Origin: Candidatus Lambdaproteobacteria bacterium RIFOXYD2_FULL_56_26
GTDB taxonomy: Bacteria; SAR324; XYD2-FULL-50-16
Assembly: GCA_001783715.1 (NCBI GenBank)
Contig: MFNF01000043.1
Location: 44,050 to 108,049 of the forward strand
Length of the DNA stretch: 64,000 nucleotides
Reading direction: 5' to 3'
The notes under the pieces were generated by a model, which was not told the origin of the DNA, did not search any database, and was given only the letters and a program-made list of their open reading frames with translations. Made by a program: the position numbers and the translations under genes. Shown piece after piece: positions 16,172 through 24,770 of the stretch (positions within the stretch are counted from its first letter, which is position 1; each line of letters starts with the position of its first letter).

Positions 16172-16756
16172 CTAGTCGGGAATGTTGATGTGCTTTTTGA
16201 TGTACAACCCGCCGTGGGCCGAGATGTGGCAAGCTTCACAGTTGGCCAGGGACCGAACCGATTTGCGGGCCAAAACGTCCGCACCAATGCCTTCATGGTG
16301 TTTCTTGACAAACGGGATGTCCATGATCCGAATGGGGGCCTCCTCAGCACCCAGGTCGGCCATCACCTTCTTGGTCAAGGCGGCCTTGGAGACATCGGCA
16401 GTCCGTTTCATCACGAACTTTTCAATCACCCGAACCTGACCGGGAGTCAAGGAAACCTCTTCCCCAAAGTGATCCTTCAAATTCCCCAAAAGCTTGGTCC
16501 AAGACCGTTTGGGCAACCATTCGGGCTGGTAGGCCAAGTGGCAGGTCCCGCATTCGTCCAGGTACAAGACGTTGTCCACCCTTTTGAAGGCAGGCTTTTG
16601 CTCGGGGTTGTCCCGCAGGTGGCAATAGTCGCAGGCCAAGGGGGTGTGAGAGTGGCTGGGCCGGTTGGGGACCAATCGGTCGTTGGCAAAAGCCATCAAG
16701 GGGAACAAGACTGAGGCCAAGGCCAACAGACCAATTTTTTGAATCGACAAGCTCAT
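16172..16756 (-). CDS. Periplasmic triheme DHC-like cytochrome c
   Basis: 194 residues from MSLSIQKIGLLAL, with GAGGAG 5 bases upstream of the ATG and a signal peptide ending MAFA. Three CXXCH heme motifs are present: CDYCH, CGTCH and CEACH. The second and third, with the intervening LPKRSWTKLLGNLKDHFGEE, match the diheme cytochrome (DHC) family; the N-terminal heme is extra. DHC proteins exchange electrons with a b561-type cytochrome, and a b561-DHC fusion is encoded 67 bases upstream on the same strand. It should act in the periplasm as an electron carrier. The physiological donor and acceptor are unknown. Confidence 0.88.
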   Translation of the reverse strand: MSLSIQKIGLLALASVLFPLMAFANDRLVPNRPSHSHTPLACDYCHLRDNPEQKPAFKRVDNVLYLDECGTCHLAYQPEWLPKRSWTKLLGNLKDHFGEEVSLTPGQVRVIEKFVMKRTADVSKAALTKKVMADLGAEEAPIRIMDIPFVKKHHEGIGADVLARKSVRSLANCEACHISAHGGLYIKKHINIPD

Positions 16757-16823
16757 CACACTCCTCTTGTCAGGTTGTGGCCCATTTACAGGCCGTTGGA
16801 GGCGGATACACCGCCGGTTTTTT

Positions 16824-17951
16824 TTAAGGTTCTGGCTCCGGGACCTTGATATGGGCGTTTTCAAAGGACCCATATTCGGCATACTTGTGACAGGCGTTGC
16901 AATGGATCTTGTTGCCGATCGGTTTTTGCTTGAACCGTTCTTCAGCAATCTCCTCATGCCGCATCTTCCAATAGTCCAGCCCGGTGATCCTCTGGGGGGC
17001 CTCCTCGGGGGCCAAGCTGTGGGTCAGACGGTAGCTGGCCGAGCTTAGGGAAGTCTCCGCCGCATGGCTCACCAAATAACCTAAAATCTGTTCCGCTTCG
17101 TCCGGCTCCAAACTGGCATCGTCCCCGAAGTGGTCTTCCAGCTGGGTCATCATCTTTTCCCAACTTCGCCGGGGCAGCAGGTTGGCCGGAAGGGCGAAGT
17201 GACAACTGCCGCATTCTTCCTTGTAAAAGGCCAGCTCTTCCGAAATTTTGCCCGTCAGGGCTTCCCGAGTCTCTTCGTTGTGGTAGTCCAACGGCCACAG
17301 GACCAGGAAACCGACCGTCAAAAAAAACATCACCCCCAGGTAAGCCCTGGAAGCACACTTGGGCTTCAAGACCGCCGAATCCGGTGCTTGGTAACCTTCG
17401 GGAGCGGTTTTAAGCCCGGTCAGCAGGCTGAGCGCCGCATTCTCCTTGTGCAGCCAAGAATCCACTAGGTTCCCGGCCAAATGCAGGACCACTGCTCCCA
17501 ACAAACTGTAAACCACCCAGGTGTGGACCTCCATCGCCTGGGCCCCCTGGGCGGGGGTAAAAAGCTCGGCCAAAAGGCCAATTCGCTCCTGCCCAGCCAA
17601 AACCATCAGCCCGGTAACCCCCGCAGCCACCGAACCCACCACCATCAAACCAAAAACCACCGCCGCCAAAGGGTTGTGCTCCACCATCACCGGCGGGTGA
17701 CGTTTGGCCAAGGCCAGGGCGTAACCTACAATTGCTTTGGGACCCTTGAGGAACGAACCGTAACGGGCGTAATAACCGCCCAGGAACCCCCAACCCAACC
17801 GGAACAGGCCCAGGCACAAGGACAGCTCGCCAAAGTAGAGGTGGAGAGTCAGTCCCTCAGGCGGTAGGCTGGTGACAAAGGCTCCGGTAACGGCCAGGGC
17901 CAACAGCCAGTGGAAGATCCGGGTAGGCAGGTCCCAAACTTTGACCTTCAT
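16824..17951 (-). CDS. Cytochrome b561 membrane domain fused to a diheme cytochrome c (DHC) domain
   Basis: 375 residues from MKVKVWDLPTRIFHW. The N-terminal 210 residues form a cytochrome b561 domain of four helices with conserved His residues, such as FHWLLALAVTG and VEHNPLAAVVFGLM. A fifth hydrophobic helix (LGVMFFLTVGFLVLWPL) leads into a periplasmic DHC domain with two heme motifs, CGSCH and CNACH, and the family stretch LPRRSWEKMMTQLEDHFGDD. Fusion of donor and carrier in one chain suggests electron transfer from quinol across the membrane to the separate triheme DHC-like protein encoded just downstream. A start ten codons further upstream is possible, but this ATG fits the family. Confidence 0.9.
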   Translation of the reverse strand: MKVKVWDLPTRIFHWLLALAVTGAFVTSLPPEGLTLHLYFGELSLCLGLFRLGWGFLGGYYARYGSFLKGPKAIVGYALALAKRHPPVMVEHNPLAAVVFGLMVVGSVAAGVTGLMVLAGQERIGLLAELFTPAQGAQAMEVHTWVVYSLLGAVVLHLAGNLVDSWLHKENAALSLLTGLKTAPEGYQAPDSAVLKPKCASRAYLGVMFFLTVGFLVLWPLDYHNEETREALTGKISEELAFYKEECGSCHFALPANLLPRRSWEKMMTQLEDHFGDDASLEPDEAEQILGYLVSHAAETSLSSASYRLTHSLAPEEAPQRITGLDYWKMRHEEIAEERFKQKPIGNKIHCNACHKYAEYGSFENAHIKVPEPEP

Positions 17952-17998
17952 GGCCGCCTCCCGGACGCAACCTGCAAGCATCTTGCGCTTTGAATATA

Positions 17999-18028
17999 TC
18001 TATATGCGCATAAACAATACATAGTCAA
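17999..18028 (-). promoter_or_regulatory. Candidate promoter of the cytochrome operon with a palindrome in the spacer
   Basis: Read on the minus strand, TTGACT and TATAGA are separated by 18 bases. The perfect 10-bp palindrome TATGCGCATA (18003-18012) overlaps the inner end of the -10 element and the spacer, where a repressor could block RNA polymerase. The cytochrome b561-DHC start is about 50 bases downstream. The regulator is unknown. Confidence 0.5.
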
Positions 18029-18168
18029 CCGCCTCTTGCGCTAGCAAAAAAAAAATTGTCGGTCTCCCCAAGTTCACGCCCTAAAGTTGCGGACACACCC
18101 AAAAACACAGGGTTCCTGGGTTTCCAAAAGGTCTAACCGATTTTTCTGGGATTGAGAAGAGGGCAGCC

Positions 18169-18558
18169 TTAAGGTCCGCCGGAAGAAGCACGTCCAAAAT
18201 CACGGCCCAGCCGCTTTTTTTCCTCTTCCGGCATTTTGTCCATCAGACTCATCGCCGTTTGGACCAATTGTTCCGGCTCCAGTTTGGAGATCTGCTCGGG
18301 CTTGACCAGTCCTTGGGTGATCCCCCAAACCAACACCCGCTGGATCAACTCCCGCTGGGCGACCACTTGGGACTTGGAGAGGCGGGGTTCATATTCGATG
18401 GTGATTCCCTCTTGGGGGTCCGGGACCCTCGTGCCGGAGCTTTCGGTCTCTACCCGCACCACTCCGGAAACCAGACGAATCGCCTGGAGTCGAAGCTCCA
18501 CTTCGGCTTCGCTCAAGTTCGGATCAAAAACAACCTTACAACGGTGGCTGGCTTCCAT
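18169..18558 (-). CDS. Hypothetical protein
   Basis: 129 residues from the ATG at MEASHRCKVVFDPN, preceded by GGGAG. A frame extends 86 codons further upstream but has no signal or homology, so I take this internal start. The protein is soluble, charged and Glu-rich, with a region of long helices (LSKSQVVAQRELIQRVLVWG) and a helical C-terminal stretch (EQLVQTAMSLMDKMPEEEKK). No Cys motif, membrane segment or family is recognised. It is transcribed away from the neighbouring barrel gene. Coding is supported mainly by the ribosome-binding site and codon usage, so confidence is moderate. Confidence 0.55.
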   Translation of the reverse strand: MEASHRCKVVFDPNLSEAEVELRLQAIRLVSGVVRVETESSGTRVPDPQEGITIEYEPRLSKSQVVAQRELIQRVLVWGITQGLVKPEQISKLEPEQLVQTAMSLMDKMPEEEKKRLGRDFGRASSGGP

Positions 18559-18721
18559 GAAACTCCCCAAAGGCCTATTGTCGAGGGAACCAAGAAAGTT
18601 GACAACTAAAATCCAACTTTCCGATCTTCCAAGGAAAGGCTGGGCTAGAAAATTGCACGGAAGTCTAGGTGGGCTGCTTTGTTTTAAGGCCCAAACCATC
18701 CAACCCGAACCAAAGCGACTT

Positions 18722-19285
18722 GTGGGAAAGGGACTTTTATTGCTGGGCATATTCTTAGGCGGGCTCACCCCTGCTGCCTGGGCCTTTGATCTGGAACTGG
18801 GGGTGCAAAGGACCAAGCCCCAGATCGGCTACCATGTCCAAACCTACAAAAGCGCCAACAGCTCCTTGACCTTCAAGCCCAATGGCGAGGAGACCATTTT
18901 TGGTCAGTCCATGATCTTGGGGGTGGGGATTGGCGACTATTTGGTCGAAATGGAACAGGCCGAATACAAAACCACCACCATCTACACCGACGGCACCGGC
19001 ACGGACAACCTGCTTTCCCCCCACTTCACCGAAAAACGTTTGGGCCTGATGTACCGTGCCGAGCGGGAGCTGGCCGGGTTTTTCCTGGGCCTGGGGGTGG
19101 AGGATTACCAGGAATCCTTTGTCTTCCAAGGAGAAACCTACGCCAACCAAGGCAAGGCCCCCTACGCCAAGGCCGGTTTGGCCCTGATCTTCGGCCCCCT
19201 ACGGATCCGGGCAGAACAGTTGTTTTCGAGCATCGGGGAACACAACCTCAAGACCAACAGCCTGGGGCTACTGGTCCACTTTTAG
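18722..19285 (+). CDS. Outer-membrane beta-barrel-like protein
   Basis: About 187 residues from a GTG that gives a short signal peptide (VGKGLLLLGIFLGGLTPAAW, then AFDLELG). The frame is open for 160 codons further upstream, but that part overlaps the opposite hypothetical gene and does not look like protein. The mature region has strand-like repeats (GDYLVEMEQAEYKTTTIYTD) and a final LGLLVHF. It overlaps the end of convergent thiD by 18 bases. The ribosome-binding site is weak, so the exact start is uncertain. Function unknown; it is one of five small barrels in the window. Confidence 0.62.
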   Translation: MGKGLLLLGIFLGGLTPAAWAFDLELGVQRTKPQIGYHVQTYKSANSSLTFKPNGEETIFGQSMILGVGIGDYLVEMEQAEYKTTTIYTDGTGTDNLLSPHFTEKRLGLMYRAERELAGFFLGLGVEDYQESFVFQGETYANQGKAPYAKAGLALIFGPLRIRAEQLFSSIGEHNLKTNSLGLLVHF

Positions 19286-20167
19286 GGACCGCAGGTCCCA
19301 GTAGGGCTTGCCCTGGCCCACTGGCCGGGCGGTGCGGATCAGCCGGGTGACCTGCTGCTTGGCTTCGCCGATCCCCTGGGTCCAACTCCGGCCTTGAAGG
19401 ACCAACCCCAAAACCAAGCTGGAAAGCAGACAGCCGGTGCCGTGAGGGTCTTTGCCCTCGACCCGCCGGTCCCGAAATTCCACCAAACCTTCCGGCCCCA
19501 AGTACAAGTCCAACGGCTCCCCGTCCAGATGCCCCCCCTTGACCAACACCGCTTTGGCCCCCAGCCGCAAGATCGCTTCCGCCGCCCTTTTGAGGTCTTG
19601 GGGGCCACGGACGGTTAGGCCACAAAGGGCGGTGACCTCCCGAAGGTTGGGGGTGATCAGGTCCACCAAGGGCAACAGCTCGGCCACCATCAAACGAACC
19701 CCCGTCTCGCTGAGCAGGGCAAACCCACTAGAGGAAACCAGCACCGGGTCCAAAACCTTGGGCCCCGGCACCTGGGCCAAGAGTTCCACCGCCAGCTCCA
19801 CCTGGGGCCGATCGCACAACATGCCCAGCTTGACCCCGGCCAAAGGAATGTCTGCAATTAAACTTTGGTACAGGGGCCGCAACACCGAAAGCTCGACCGC
19901 CGTCACCGCCGAAACTCCCGCCGAGTTTTGGGCGGTCAGCCCGCTGGGCAAGGCCACCCCCCAAAGGCCCAGGGCCTCAAACACCTTGAGGTCCGCCAAC
20001 AGTCCCGCTCCGCCGGTAGGGTCAAAACCGGCGAAACTCAGGGCGACCTTTGGGCTTGTCTCTTGACCTGCCTTTGGAAGCGAACTAGGGTCCAAGGAAA
20101 CTTGACCGAAGGCTGGGATGTTTTTTTGGTTCTCCAAGATCTTGCGTTTCCTCTTGGACCCCATCAC
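19268..20167 (-). CDS. thiD: Hydroxymethylpyrimidine (phosphate) kinase
   Basis: A ribokinase-fold protein with the ThiD signature: ALSFAGFDPTGGAGLLADLK near the N terminus, DPVLVSSSGFALL in the middle, ITPNLREVTALCG and the C-terminal catalytic DPHGTGCLLSS with the base Asp. ThiD phosphorylates HMP and HMP-phosphate in thiamine synthesis. At 299 residues it is about 30 longer than usual at the N terminus. The extra part overlaps the divergent DUF218 gene by 50 bases, so a later TTG (near 20095) may be the real start. No other thiamine gene is in the window. Confidence 0.85.
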   Translation of the reverse strand: MMGSKRKRKILENQKNIPAFGQVSLDPSSLPKAGQETSPKVALSFAGFDPTGGAGLLADLKVFEALGLWGVALPSGLTAQNSAGVSAVTAVELSVLRPLYQSLIADIPLAGVKLGMLCDRPQVELAVELLAQVPGPKVLDPVLVSSSGFALLSETGVRLMVAELLPLVDLITPNLREVTALCGLTVRGPQDLKRAAEAILRLGAKAVLVKGGHLDGEPLDLYLGPEGLVEFRDRRVEGKDPHGTGCLLSSLVLGLVLQGRSWTQGIGEAKQQVTRLIRTARPVGQGKPYWDLRSLKVDQ

Positions 20168-20867
20168 CTGGGGGTTGTTGTTGCTGGGCTATGCCGGGTG
20201 GCGGAGTCGTTCCCGATTGGTTTGGGCCGGGTTGGCGCTGCTTTTTGGCTTGGCGACCCCGGTGGTCTCCAAAAATCTTTTGTACCTCCTTGAGCATACA
20301 AGGGCAAGCTCGGCGAAGCGGTCGGGCTACAACTTTGTGATCGTCCTGACCGGGATGCTCAACCTGGAAGAGTCCGGGGAAACCTTGGAGTTCAACGGTG
20401 CGGTGGACCGTATCCTGGCGGGGGCCGCCAAGGTGAGCGCCGGGGAGGGGGACAGGCTTTTGATCGTCGGGGGTGATGGGTCCTTGGTGCCCACCAGGCG
20501 AAGTGAGGCACAGCTGTTGGCCCGGTGGGTCCCCCGGTTGGGGGTTCGGCCCGAACAAATTTTGGTGGAGCCGGTTTCCCGCAACACCGCCGAGAATGCC
20601 GCCCTGGCCCTTGGGTTGACGGGAAACCGCCCAGGGGATAAACTTCTTCTGGTCACCTCGGCCTTCCACGGTCTGCGGGCTTTGGGGGCCTTCGAGGCCC
20701 AAGGGGTCAAGCCGGATTTGCTGCTGACCGACTACCGGGGCGCTCTGGCCGGTGGTCAATTTTTGGATTACCTCCCCAGCTCCAATAGTCTTGGGGAAAG
20801 CGCTTTGGTCCTGACCGAAGTCTCCGGGCTTTTGGTCTATCTTCTCACCGGGAAAGCCCAGCTTTGA
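20118..20867 (+). CDS. DUF218/YdcF-ElyC-like membrane protein
   Basis: A 249-residue protein with two N-terminal hydrophobic segments (FLLDPITWGLLLLGYAGW and LVWAGLALLFGLATPVV), then a soluble DUF218-type domain. Motifs include FVIVLTGM, LLIVGGDGS, EPVSRNTAENA and LLVTSAFHGLRAL, matching the ElyC/SanA/YdcF pattern. Family members affect cell-envelope integrity, probably by acting on lipid-linked precursors, although the reaction is not established. It is followed after 13 bases by a ferredoxin gene, which may share its transcript. The first ATG is used; it lies within the N-terminal part of divergent thiD. Confidence 0.85.
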   Translation: MFFWFSKILRFLLDPITWGLLLLGYAGWRSRSRLVWAGLALLFGLATPVVSKNLLYLLEHTRASSAKRSGYNFVIVLTGMLNLEESGETLEFNGAVDRILAGAAKVSAGEGDRLLIVGGDGSLVPTRRSEAQLLARWVPRLGVRPEQILVEPVSRNTAENAALALGLTGNRPGDKLLLVTSAFHGLRALGAFEAQGVKPDLLLTDYRGALAGGQFLDYLPSSNSLGESALVLTEVSGLLVYLLTGKAQL

Positions 20868-20880
20868 GTCACCTGAAATC

Positions 20881-21279
20881 ATGCGAAAATACCGAGTCCC
20901 CCTGCCTCCTCCTCCCGCCAAAAGGTACAAGCTGACCTTGCTGCCCAGCGGCAAGGTTTACGAGGTGGACCCGGCAGCCTTGCCCTACTCCCGCCATGGT
21001 CTTCCCGGCTCGGTTTTGGACGTGGTCAGCGCCCAGGACGAACATTTGATCGAACACACCTGCGGCGGGGTCCAGGCCTGCTCGACCTGCCACGTCTATG
21101 TGGAACAAGGGGCAGAGAGCTGCAACGAGGCCAGCGAACGGGAAGAGGACTATCTGGAACAGGCCCGGGCGGTCAAGCTCAACAGCCGCCTTGCCTGCTG
21201 CTGCGTCCCGGACGGAACCAGGGATGTGGTGATCCTGGTGCCGGAGTGGAACAAAAACGAGGTCAAGGAAAACAGCTAG
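20881..21279 (+). CDS. fdx: 2Fe-2S ferredoxin (adrenodoxin/Isc type)
   Basis: A 132-residue ferredoxin. Cluster ligands are visible in HTCGGVQACSTCHVYVEQG (C-x5-C-x2-C) and in RLACCCVP. The Asp/Glu-rich stretch NEASEREEDYLEQ matches the partner-binding helix of adrenodoxin-type ferredoxins. The protein is about 15-20 residues longer than Isc Fdx, with a basic N-terminal lead (MRKYRVPLPPPP). It probably donates electrons in iron-sulfur cluster assembly or to an oxygenase. No isc genes are adjacent, so an isc role is inferred only from type. The DUF218 gene lies directly upstream. Confidence 0.92.
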   Translation: MRKYRVPLPPPPAKRYKLTLLPSGKVYEVDPAALPYSRHGLPGSVLDVVSAQDEHLIEHTCGGVQACSTCHVYVEQGAESCNEASEREEDYLEQARAVKLNSRLACCCVPDGTRDVVILVPEWNKNEVKENS

Positions 21280-21343
21280 TCACGGCCTACCGGCGGTGGA
21301 ACCGGGGCCAGCAGCCCCCGCTGGTGCTCTGGGCCGGAACGGT

Positions 21344-22990
21344 TTATTCCTTGTTTTTGGGCTTGGGAGGGCTCTGTTCCACCGCTTCCCAAAAGCTGCC
21401 ATCGCTGGCCGCCTTGAGGTCGTCCGGGTTCCAGTCGGGCATCGGCGGTTCGTCGGCCAGATTCAGCTCCAAAGGTGCGGAGCGCAAGGTTTCCTCCAAC
21501 ATATCCGGCACGTCTTCGGTGCCGCCGACAAACTCCTGCAACGCCTCTTTGTTGATCTGCCCTTTGGGAGCCGCAACCTCGGAGCTGGTGGCCTCCAAGA
21601 GGGAGAACACCTCTTCAAGTTCCCCAAGGGTGCGGTCCCGCAGCTCGGTGAGCAGTACCTGCTGCAGGTGTACGCTGGAGCGCTCCAAGGTGGAATTGGT
21701 GACCAAGACTTCTTCCCTGCCCGCACAGGCACAAAGGTAGGATGCGGCGGCGGCGGCGGCACCGATGAAGGTGTAGGAACTGGTCTTGGGTCCCAAGGTC
21801 CCGGCGATCCCAGCGGCCGCATGGATCCCGATGCCATAATCCAACATTTTTTGGCCCAACACTTTGCGCTGGTGGTTTTGTTCCTTCCAGGCCTTGTTCA
21901 GCCGCAAGGAGGCCCGCAGGGCGTTGTTGATCCCGTTCATCCCCTCAAAGAGGGTAAACACCTTGTCCCCGATGATCTTGGTCACCTGTCCGCCACTTTC
22001 GACGATGATCGTTTCAAAGGGGGTCAGAAACTCATGGATCTGTTTGGCGATTTGCTCCGGCTTTTCGGTGGTCACCCAATCGTTGACACCGGGGATCCGG
22101 GCGCAAAGGCAGGTCAGGTCTGCCTTACGCAAGGAAAGTTCGGCCCCGGTTGAACTGGGCTTCGACTTGGCCTGCCGCTGTCCCGCATCGGCCTGGGCAT
22201 GGCGCAAGGCTCCCAACATCTGGTTGAACGCCCCGTAAACCAAGCCGATTTCGTCCTTGTAATGGACGGCCAAGTCTTGGTCCAACTGCCCGGTGGTCAC
22301 TTGGCTCAAAGCCAGGGTCAGCCTTTCTAGGGCGCTGGAGATAGGCAGGTACAGCAACCACAACAGGACCAGCCCACTGGCGGTGACCCAAAGCCCGTGG
22401 AGGATGAGGCTACGGCCCGTTTCTTCCAAACTGTTTTCCGTGCCGATCAAGACCTGCACTGTGCCGACCCTTTGCTCGCTCTCCCCGACCAGCCGGGTGA
22501 TCGGCTTCAAGAATTGGTAAACCCGCTTGACCTTGCCGTCCACCTGGTAGGGAATCTCCTGGGTCAAGACCGGGCCTTCCCCAGTGGAGGTGAGTTGGCC
22601 GATCAAGGAAGAATGACCTTTTTGGCCGATGTATTCGGACCTAGTGGAAGCGTAATAGGTCCCTTCCGGTTGCAGGATCACCGATATCTGGGAGAACTCC
22701 CCCAAGCTGGGGGCGGTTTCGGCCTGGAATTTTTGCAACAACTCCTCCAGCTTGTTCTGCTCCCCGGTCTCCAGGGCCTGGGAGGCCAGATCGGCAAACA
22801 AGAGCGCCTGGGACTTGCCCAAAACCTGGAGCTTTTCCAGCTTGGGCTGGGCCAGCTGGGGCAAGAAAAAAAGGTACATCGCCAAGATCAGGCAGCCCGC
22901 AGCGGCACTGAAGGAAAGCATCTGTTTGACCACCACGGGCAGGTTGTTGAGTCCCGTAGGGGTACTTCCTTGGAATGGGCCTTGGCTCAT
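21344..22990 (-). CDS. Membrane sensor with HAMP and degenerate class III nucleotidyl cyclase domain
   Basis: A 548-residue protein: transmembrane helix (about residues 25-47), periplasmic sensor part, second helix (about 200-220), HAMP region, then a class III adenylate/guanylate cyclase-like domain (about 290-480). Both metal-binding aspartates appear to be kept (KADLTCL and IIGDKVFTLF). The motif that normally reads IGDxVNxAxRL reads IGAAAAAASYL, so the substrate and transition-state residues (Asp, Asn, Arg) are missing. The domain is thus probably inactive or altered. The alanines are encoded by a GCC/GGC triplet tract. It lies 25 bases downstream of the PilB/GspE gene, so it may regulate pili or secretion. 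Confidence 0.82.
   Translation of the reverse strand: MSQGPFQGSTPTGLNNLPVVVKQMLSFSAAAGCLILAMYLFFLPQLAQPKLEKLQVLGKSQALLFADLASQALETGEQNKLEELLQKFQAETAPSLGEFSQISVILQPEGTYYASTRSEYIGQKGHSSLIGQLTSTGEGPVLTQEIPYQVDGKVKRVYQFLKPITRLVGESEQRVGTVQVLIGTENSLEETGRSLILHGLWVTASGLVLLWLLYLPISSALERLTLALSQVTTGQLDQDLAVHYKDEIGLVYGAFNQMLGALRHAQADAGQRQAKSKPSSTGAELSLRKADLTCLCARIPGVNDWVTTEKPEQIAKQIHEFLTPFETIIVESGGQVTKIIGDKVFTLFEGMNGINNALRASLRLNKAWKEQNHQRKVLGQKMLDYGIGIHAAAGIAGTLGPKTSSYTFIGAAAAAASYLCACAGREEVLVTNSTLERSSVHLQQVLLTELRDRTLGELEEVFSLLEATSSEVAAPKGQINKEALQEFVGGTEDVPDMLEETLRSAPLELNLADEPPMPDWNPDDLKAASDGSFWEAVEQSPPKPKNKE
21744..21760. repeat. (GGC)n triplet tract inside the cyclase-like gene
   Basis: A run of consecutive CGG/GGC triplets codes for a stretch of alanines on the minus strand, in place of the catalytic Asn/Arg motif of the cyclase domain. 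Such tracts can change length by slippage in steps of one codon without breaking the frame. Confidence 0.7.
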
Positions 22991-23015
22991 CGGTTCCTTG
23001 AGGGTTGGGGTAACT

Positions 23016-24770
23016 TCATATTTCGTTCTCGGGGCTGGAAACCACCCGCATCATCTCTTCTAGGCTGGTCAAGCCGTCCAATACCTTTTGGGCACAGTCG
23101 TGCCGCATTTCCTTCATCCCGGAGGCTTCGGCCAATTGGCGCAGGGTGCTGGAGTCCGCTCCCTTGCTGATCGCCCGGCGGATCGGTTCATCCAAAATCA
23201 AAAGTTCATAGATCCCCAATCGCCCTTGGTAGCCGCTGTTTTGGCAGGCCGGGCAACCTTCGGCGTGCCAAAGTCGGCCCTGGTAACAGTCCAGTTGCAC
23301 CTGGTCAAACCCCAAGTGCTCCAGTTGCACCTTGGGGATGGACACTTGGGTCTTGCAGCTGGGGCAGAGTACCCGCACCAGCCGCTGGGCCACCACGGCG
23401 GTCAAGGTGGAGGACACCAAAAAGGGCTCAATCCCCATGTCCACCAGCCGGATCACCGAGCTGGGGGCATCGTTGGTGTGCAGGGTCGAAAGCACCAAGT
23501 GGCCGGTCAAGCTCGCCTGGATGGCAGTTTGGGCGGTATCCGGGTCCCGCATCTCGCCGACCATGATCACGTCCGGGTCTTGGCGCAACATTGCCCGCAG
23601 ACCTTTGGCAAAGGTCACGCCGGTCTTTTCGTTGACCTGCATCTGGCCGTATTCGGAGATCCGGTATTCCACCGGGTCCTCGATAGTGACGATGTTCTTT
23701 TGGGCCGCATCAATCTTGGCGAGCAGGGAATAGAGGGTGGTGGTCTTCCCAGAGCCGGTCGGGCCGGTGACCAACAGAATCCCGTGGGGCCTTGTCACCA
23801 ACCGTTCCAAGGTGGCGGCCATCTCGTGACTGAAGCCCAATCGCTCCAGGGCGATAATGCCCAAGGACTGGTTGAGGATCCGCAAAACCGCCTGTTCCCC
23901 GTGGACGGTGGGGATGATCGAAACCCGGATGTCGATTTTTTTTCCGGCCAGCAGGATCATGCTGCGCCCGTCCTGGGGCTTGTTTTTGGTGGAGATGTCC
24001 AGCCCCGCCATGACCTTGACCCGGTTGATCAAAGGCACTTGGCCCTGCTTGGGGACCTTGGTGACCGGCCGCAGAACCCCATCGATCCGGTACCGGACTT
24101 GGGTTTCGTTGAACCCCGGATCTATGTGGATGTCCGAACTCTTGTCCTTGACCGCTTGGAACAAGATCGAGTTCATCAATTTTTTGATCGGTTCTTCGTC
24201 TTCTGCGTCCAGGAGGTCTTCGGTTTCGTCTTTGGACCATTCCTTGAGATAGTTGAGGTCCGAATCCCCTTCCAGGACCTCGGCGGCTTCTTCGGCGCTG
24301 GATTGGTTTTTGTCGAAACTCTTGTTGATCGCCCCGAGGATTTCTTCTTTGGGACACAAGGCCAAGGTCAACCCCTGGGCACCCAAGGCCTTGGCCACCT
24401 CGTCGTAGGTTTGGAGCGGCCAGGGGGAAACCACCGCCAAGGTGAGCCGTTGGTTTTCCAGGGTCAGGGGGTAAATATGGTGGGCTTTGGCAAAACGGAT
24501 CCCAACCTTGTCGGTAAAAAGGTCCTTAAGCCCCGGTTCCGCCTCGGGCAGCCGTTCGACCAGCTCCAGGCCCAGGACCTCGGCCAGGGCCTTTTGGTAC
24601 CCCAGTTCCTTGACCAGACCCGACTTGAGCAACGCTTCCTTGCCGCTTTGCCCCTTGTCGGGCGCACCCAAGAGGAGGCCTTGGAATTCTTGGGCTTTCC
24701 CCAAATTCCCTGAGGCCAAAACACGGGCCAACTGTTGGTCCAATCGGGGCAAGGGTCGTGGTGCGTTCAT
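23016..24770 (-). CDS. PilB/GspE-type traffic ATPase
   Basis: 584 residues from MNAPRPLPRLDQQ, whose ATG overlaps the upstream exonuclease stop by 4 bases (ATGA); a longer upstream frame overlaps that gene and is rejected. An MshEN-like N-terminal domain (about residues 30-170) precedes the ATPase. It carries Walker A (TGPTGSGKTTTLYSLL), the Asp box, Walker B (VIMVGEMRDPDTA), the His box (LVLSTLHTNDAP), and a zinc site of two CPxC pairs (CPSC, CPAC). Such ATPases power extension of type IV pili or type II secretion. No pilC, pilin or secretin gene is in the window, so pilus and secretion cannot be separated. Confidence 0.92.
   Translation of the reverse strand: MNAPRPLPRLDQQLARVLASGNLGKAQEFQGLLLGAPDKGQSGKEALLKSGLVKELGYQKALAEVLGLELVERLPEAEPGLKDLFTDKVGIRFAKAHHIYPLTLENQRLTLAVVSPWPLQTYDEVAKALGAQGLTLALCPKEEILGAINKSFDKNQSSAEEAAEVLEGDSDLNYLKEWSKDETEDLLDAEDEEPIKKLMNSILFQAVKDKSSDIHIDPGFNETQVRYRIDGVLRPVTKVPKQGQVPLINRVKVMAGLDISTKNKPQDGRSMILLAGKKIDIRVSIIPTVHGEQAVLRILNQSLGIIALERLGFSHEMAATLERLVTRPHGILLVTGPTGSGKTTTLYSLLAKIDAAQKNIVTIEDPVEYRISEYGQMQVNEKTGVTFAKGLRAMLRQDPDVIMVGEMRDPDTAQTAIQASLTGHLVLSTLHTNDAPSSVIRLVDMGIEPFLVSSTLTAVVAQRLVRVLCPSCKTQVSIPKVQLEHLGFDQVQLDCYQGRLWHAEGCPACQNSGYQGRLGIYELLILDEPIRRAISKGADSSTLRQLAEASGMKEMRHDCAQKVLDGLTSLEEMMRVVSSPENEI

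Noticed and set aside
18236..18721. Upstream extension of the barrel gene
   Set aside because: It overlaps the opposite hypothetical gene and has no signal peptide; the signal peptide begins only near 18722.
23088..24713. 541-codon frame opposite the PilB/GspE gene
   Set aside because: It has a Gly/Leu/His/Gln composition typical of antisense translation, and the PilB motifs lie on the other strand.
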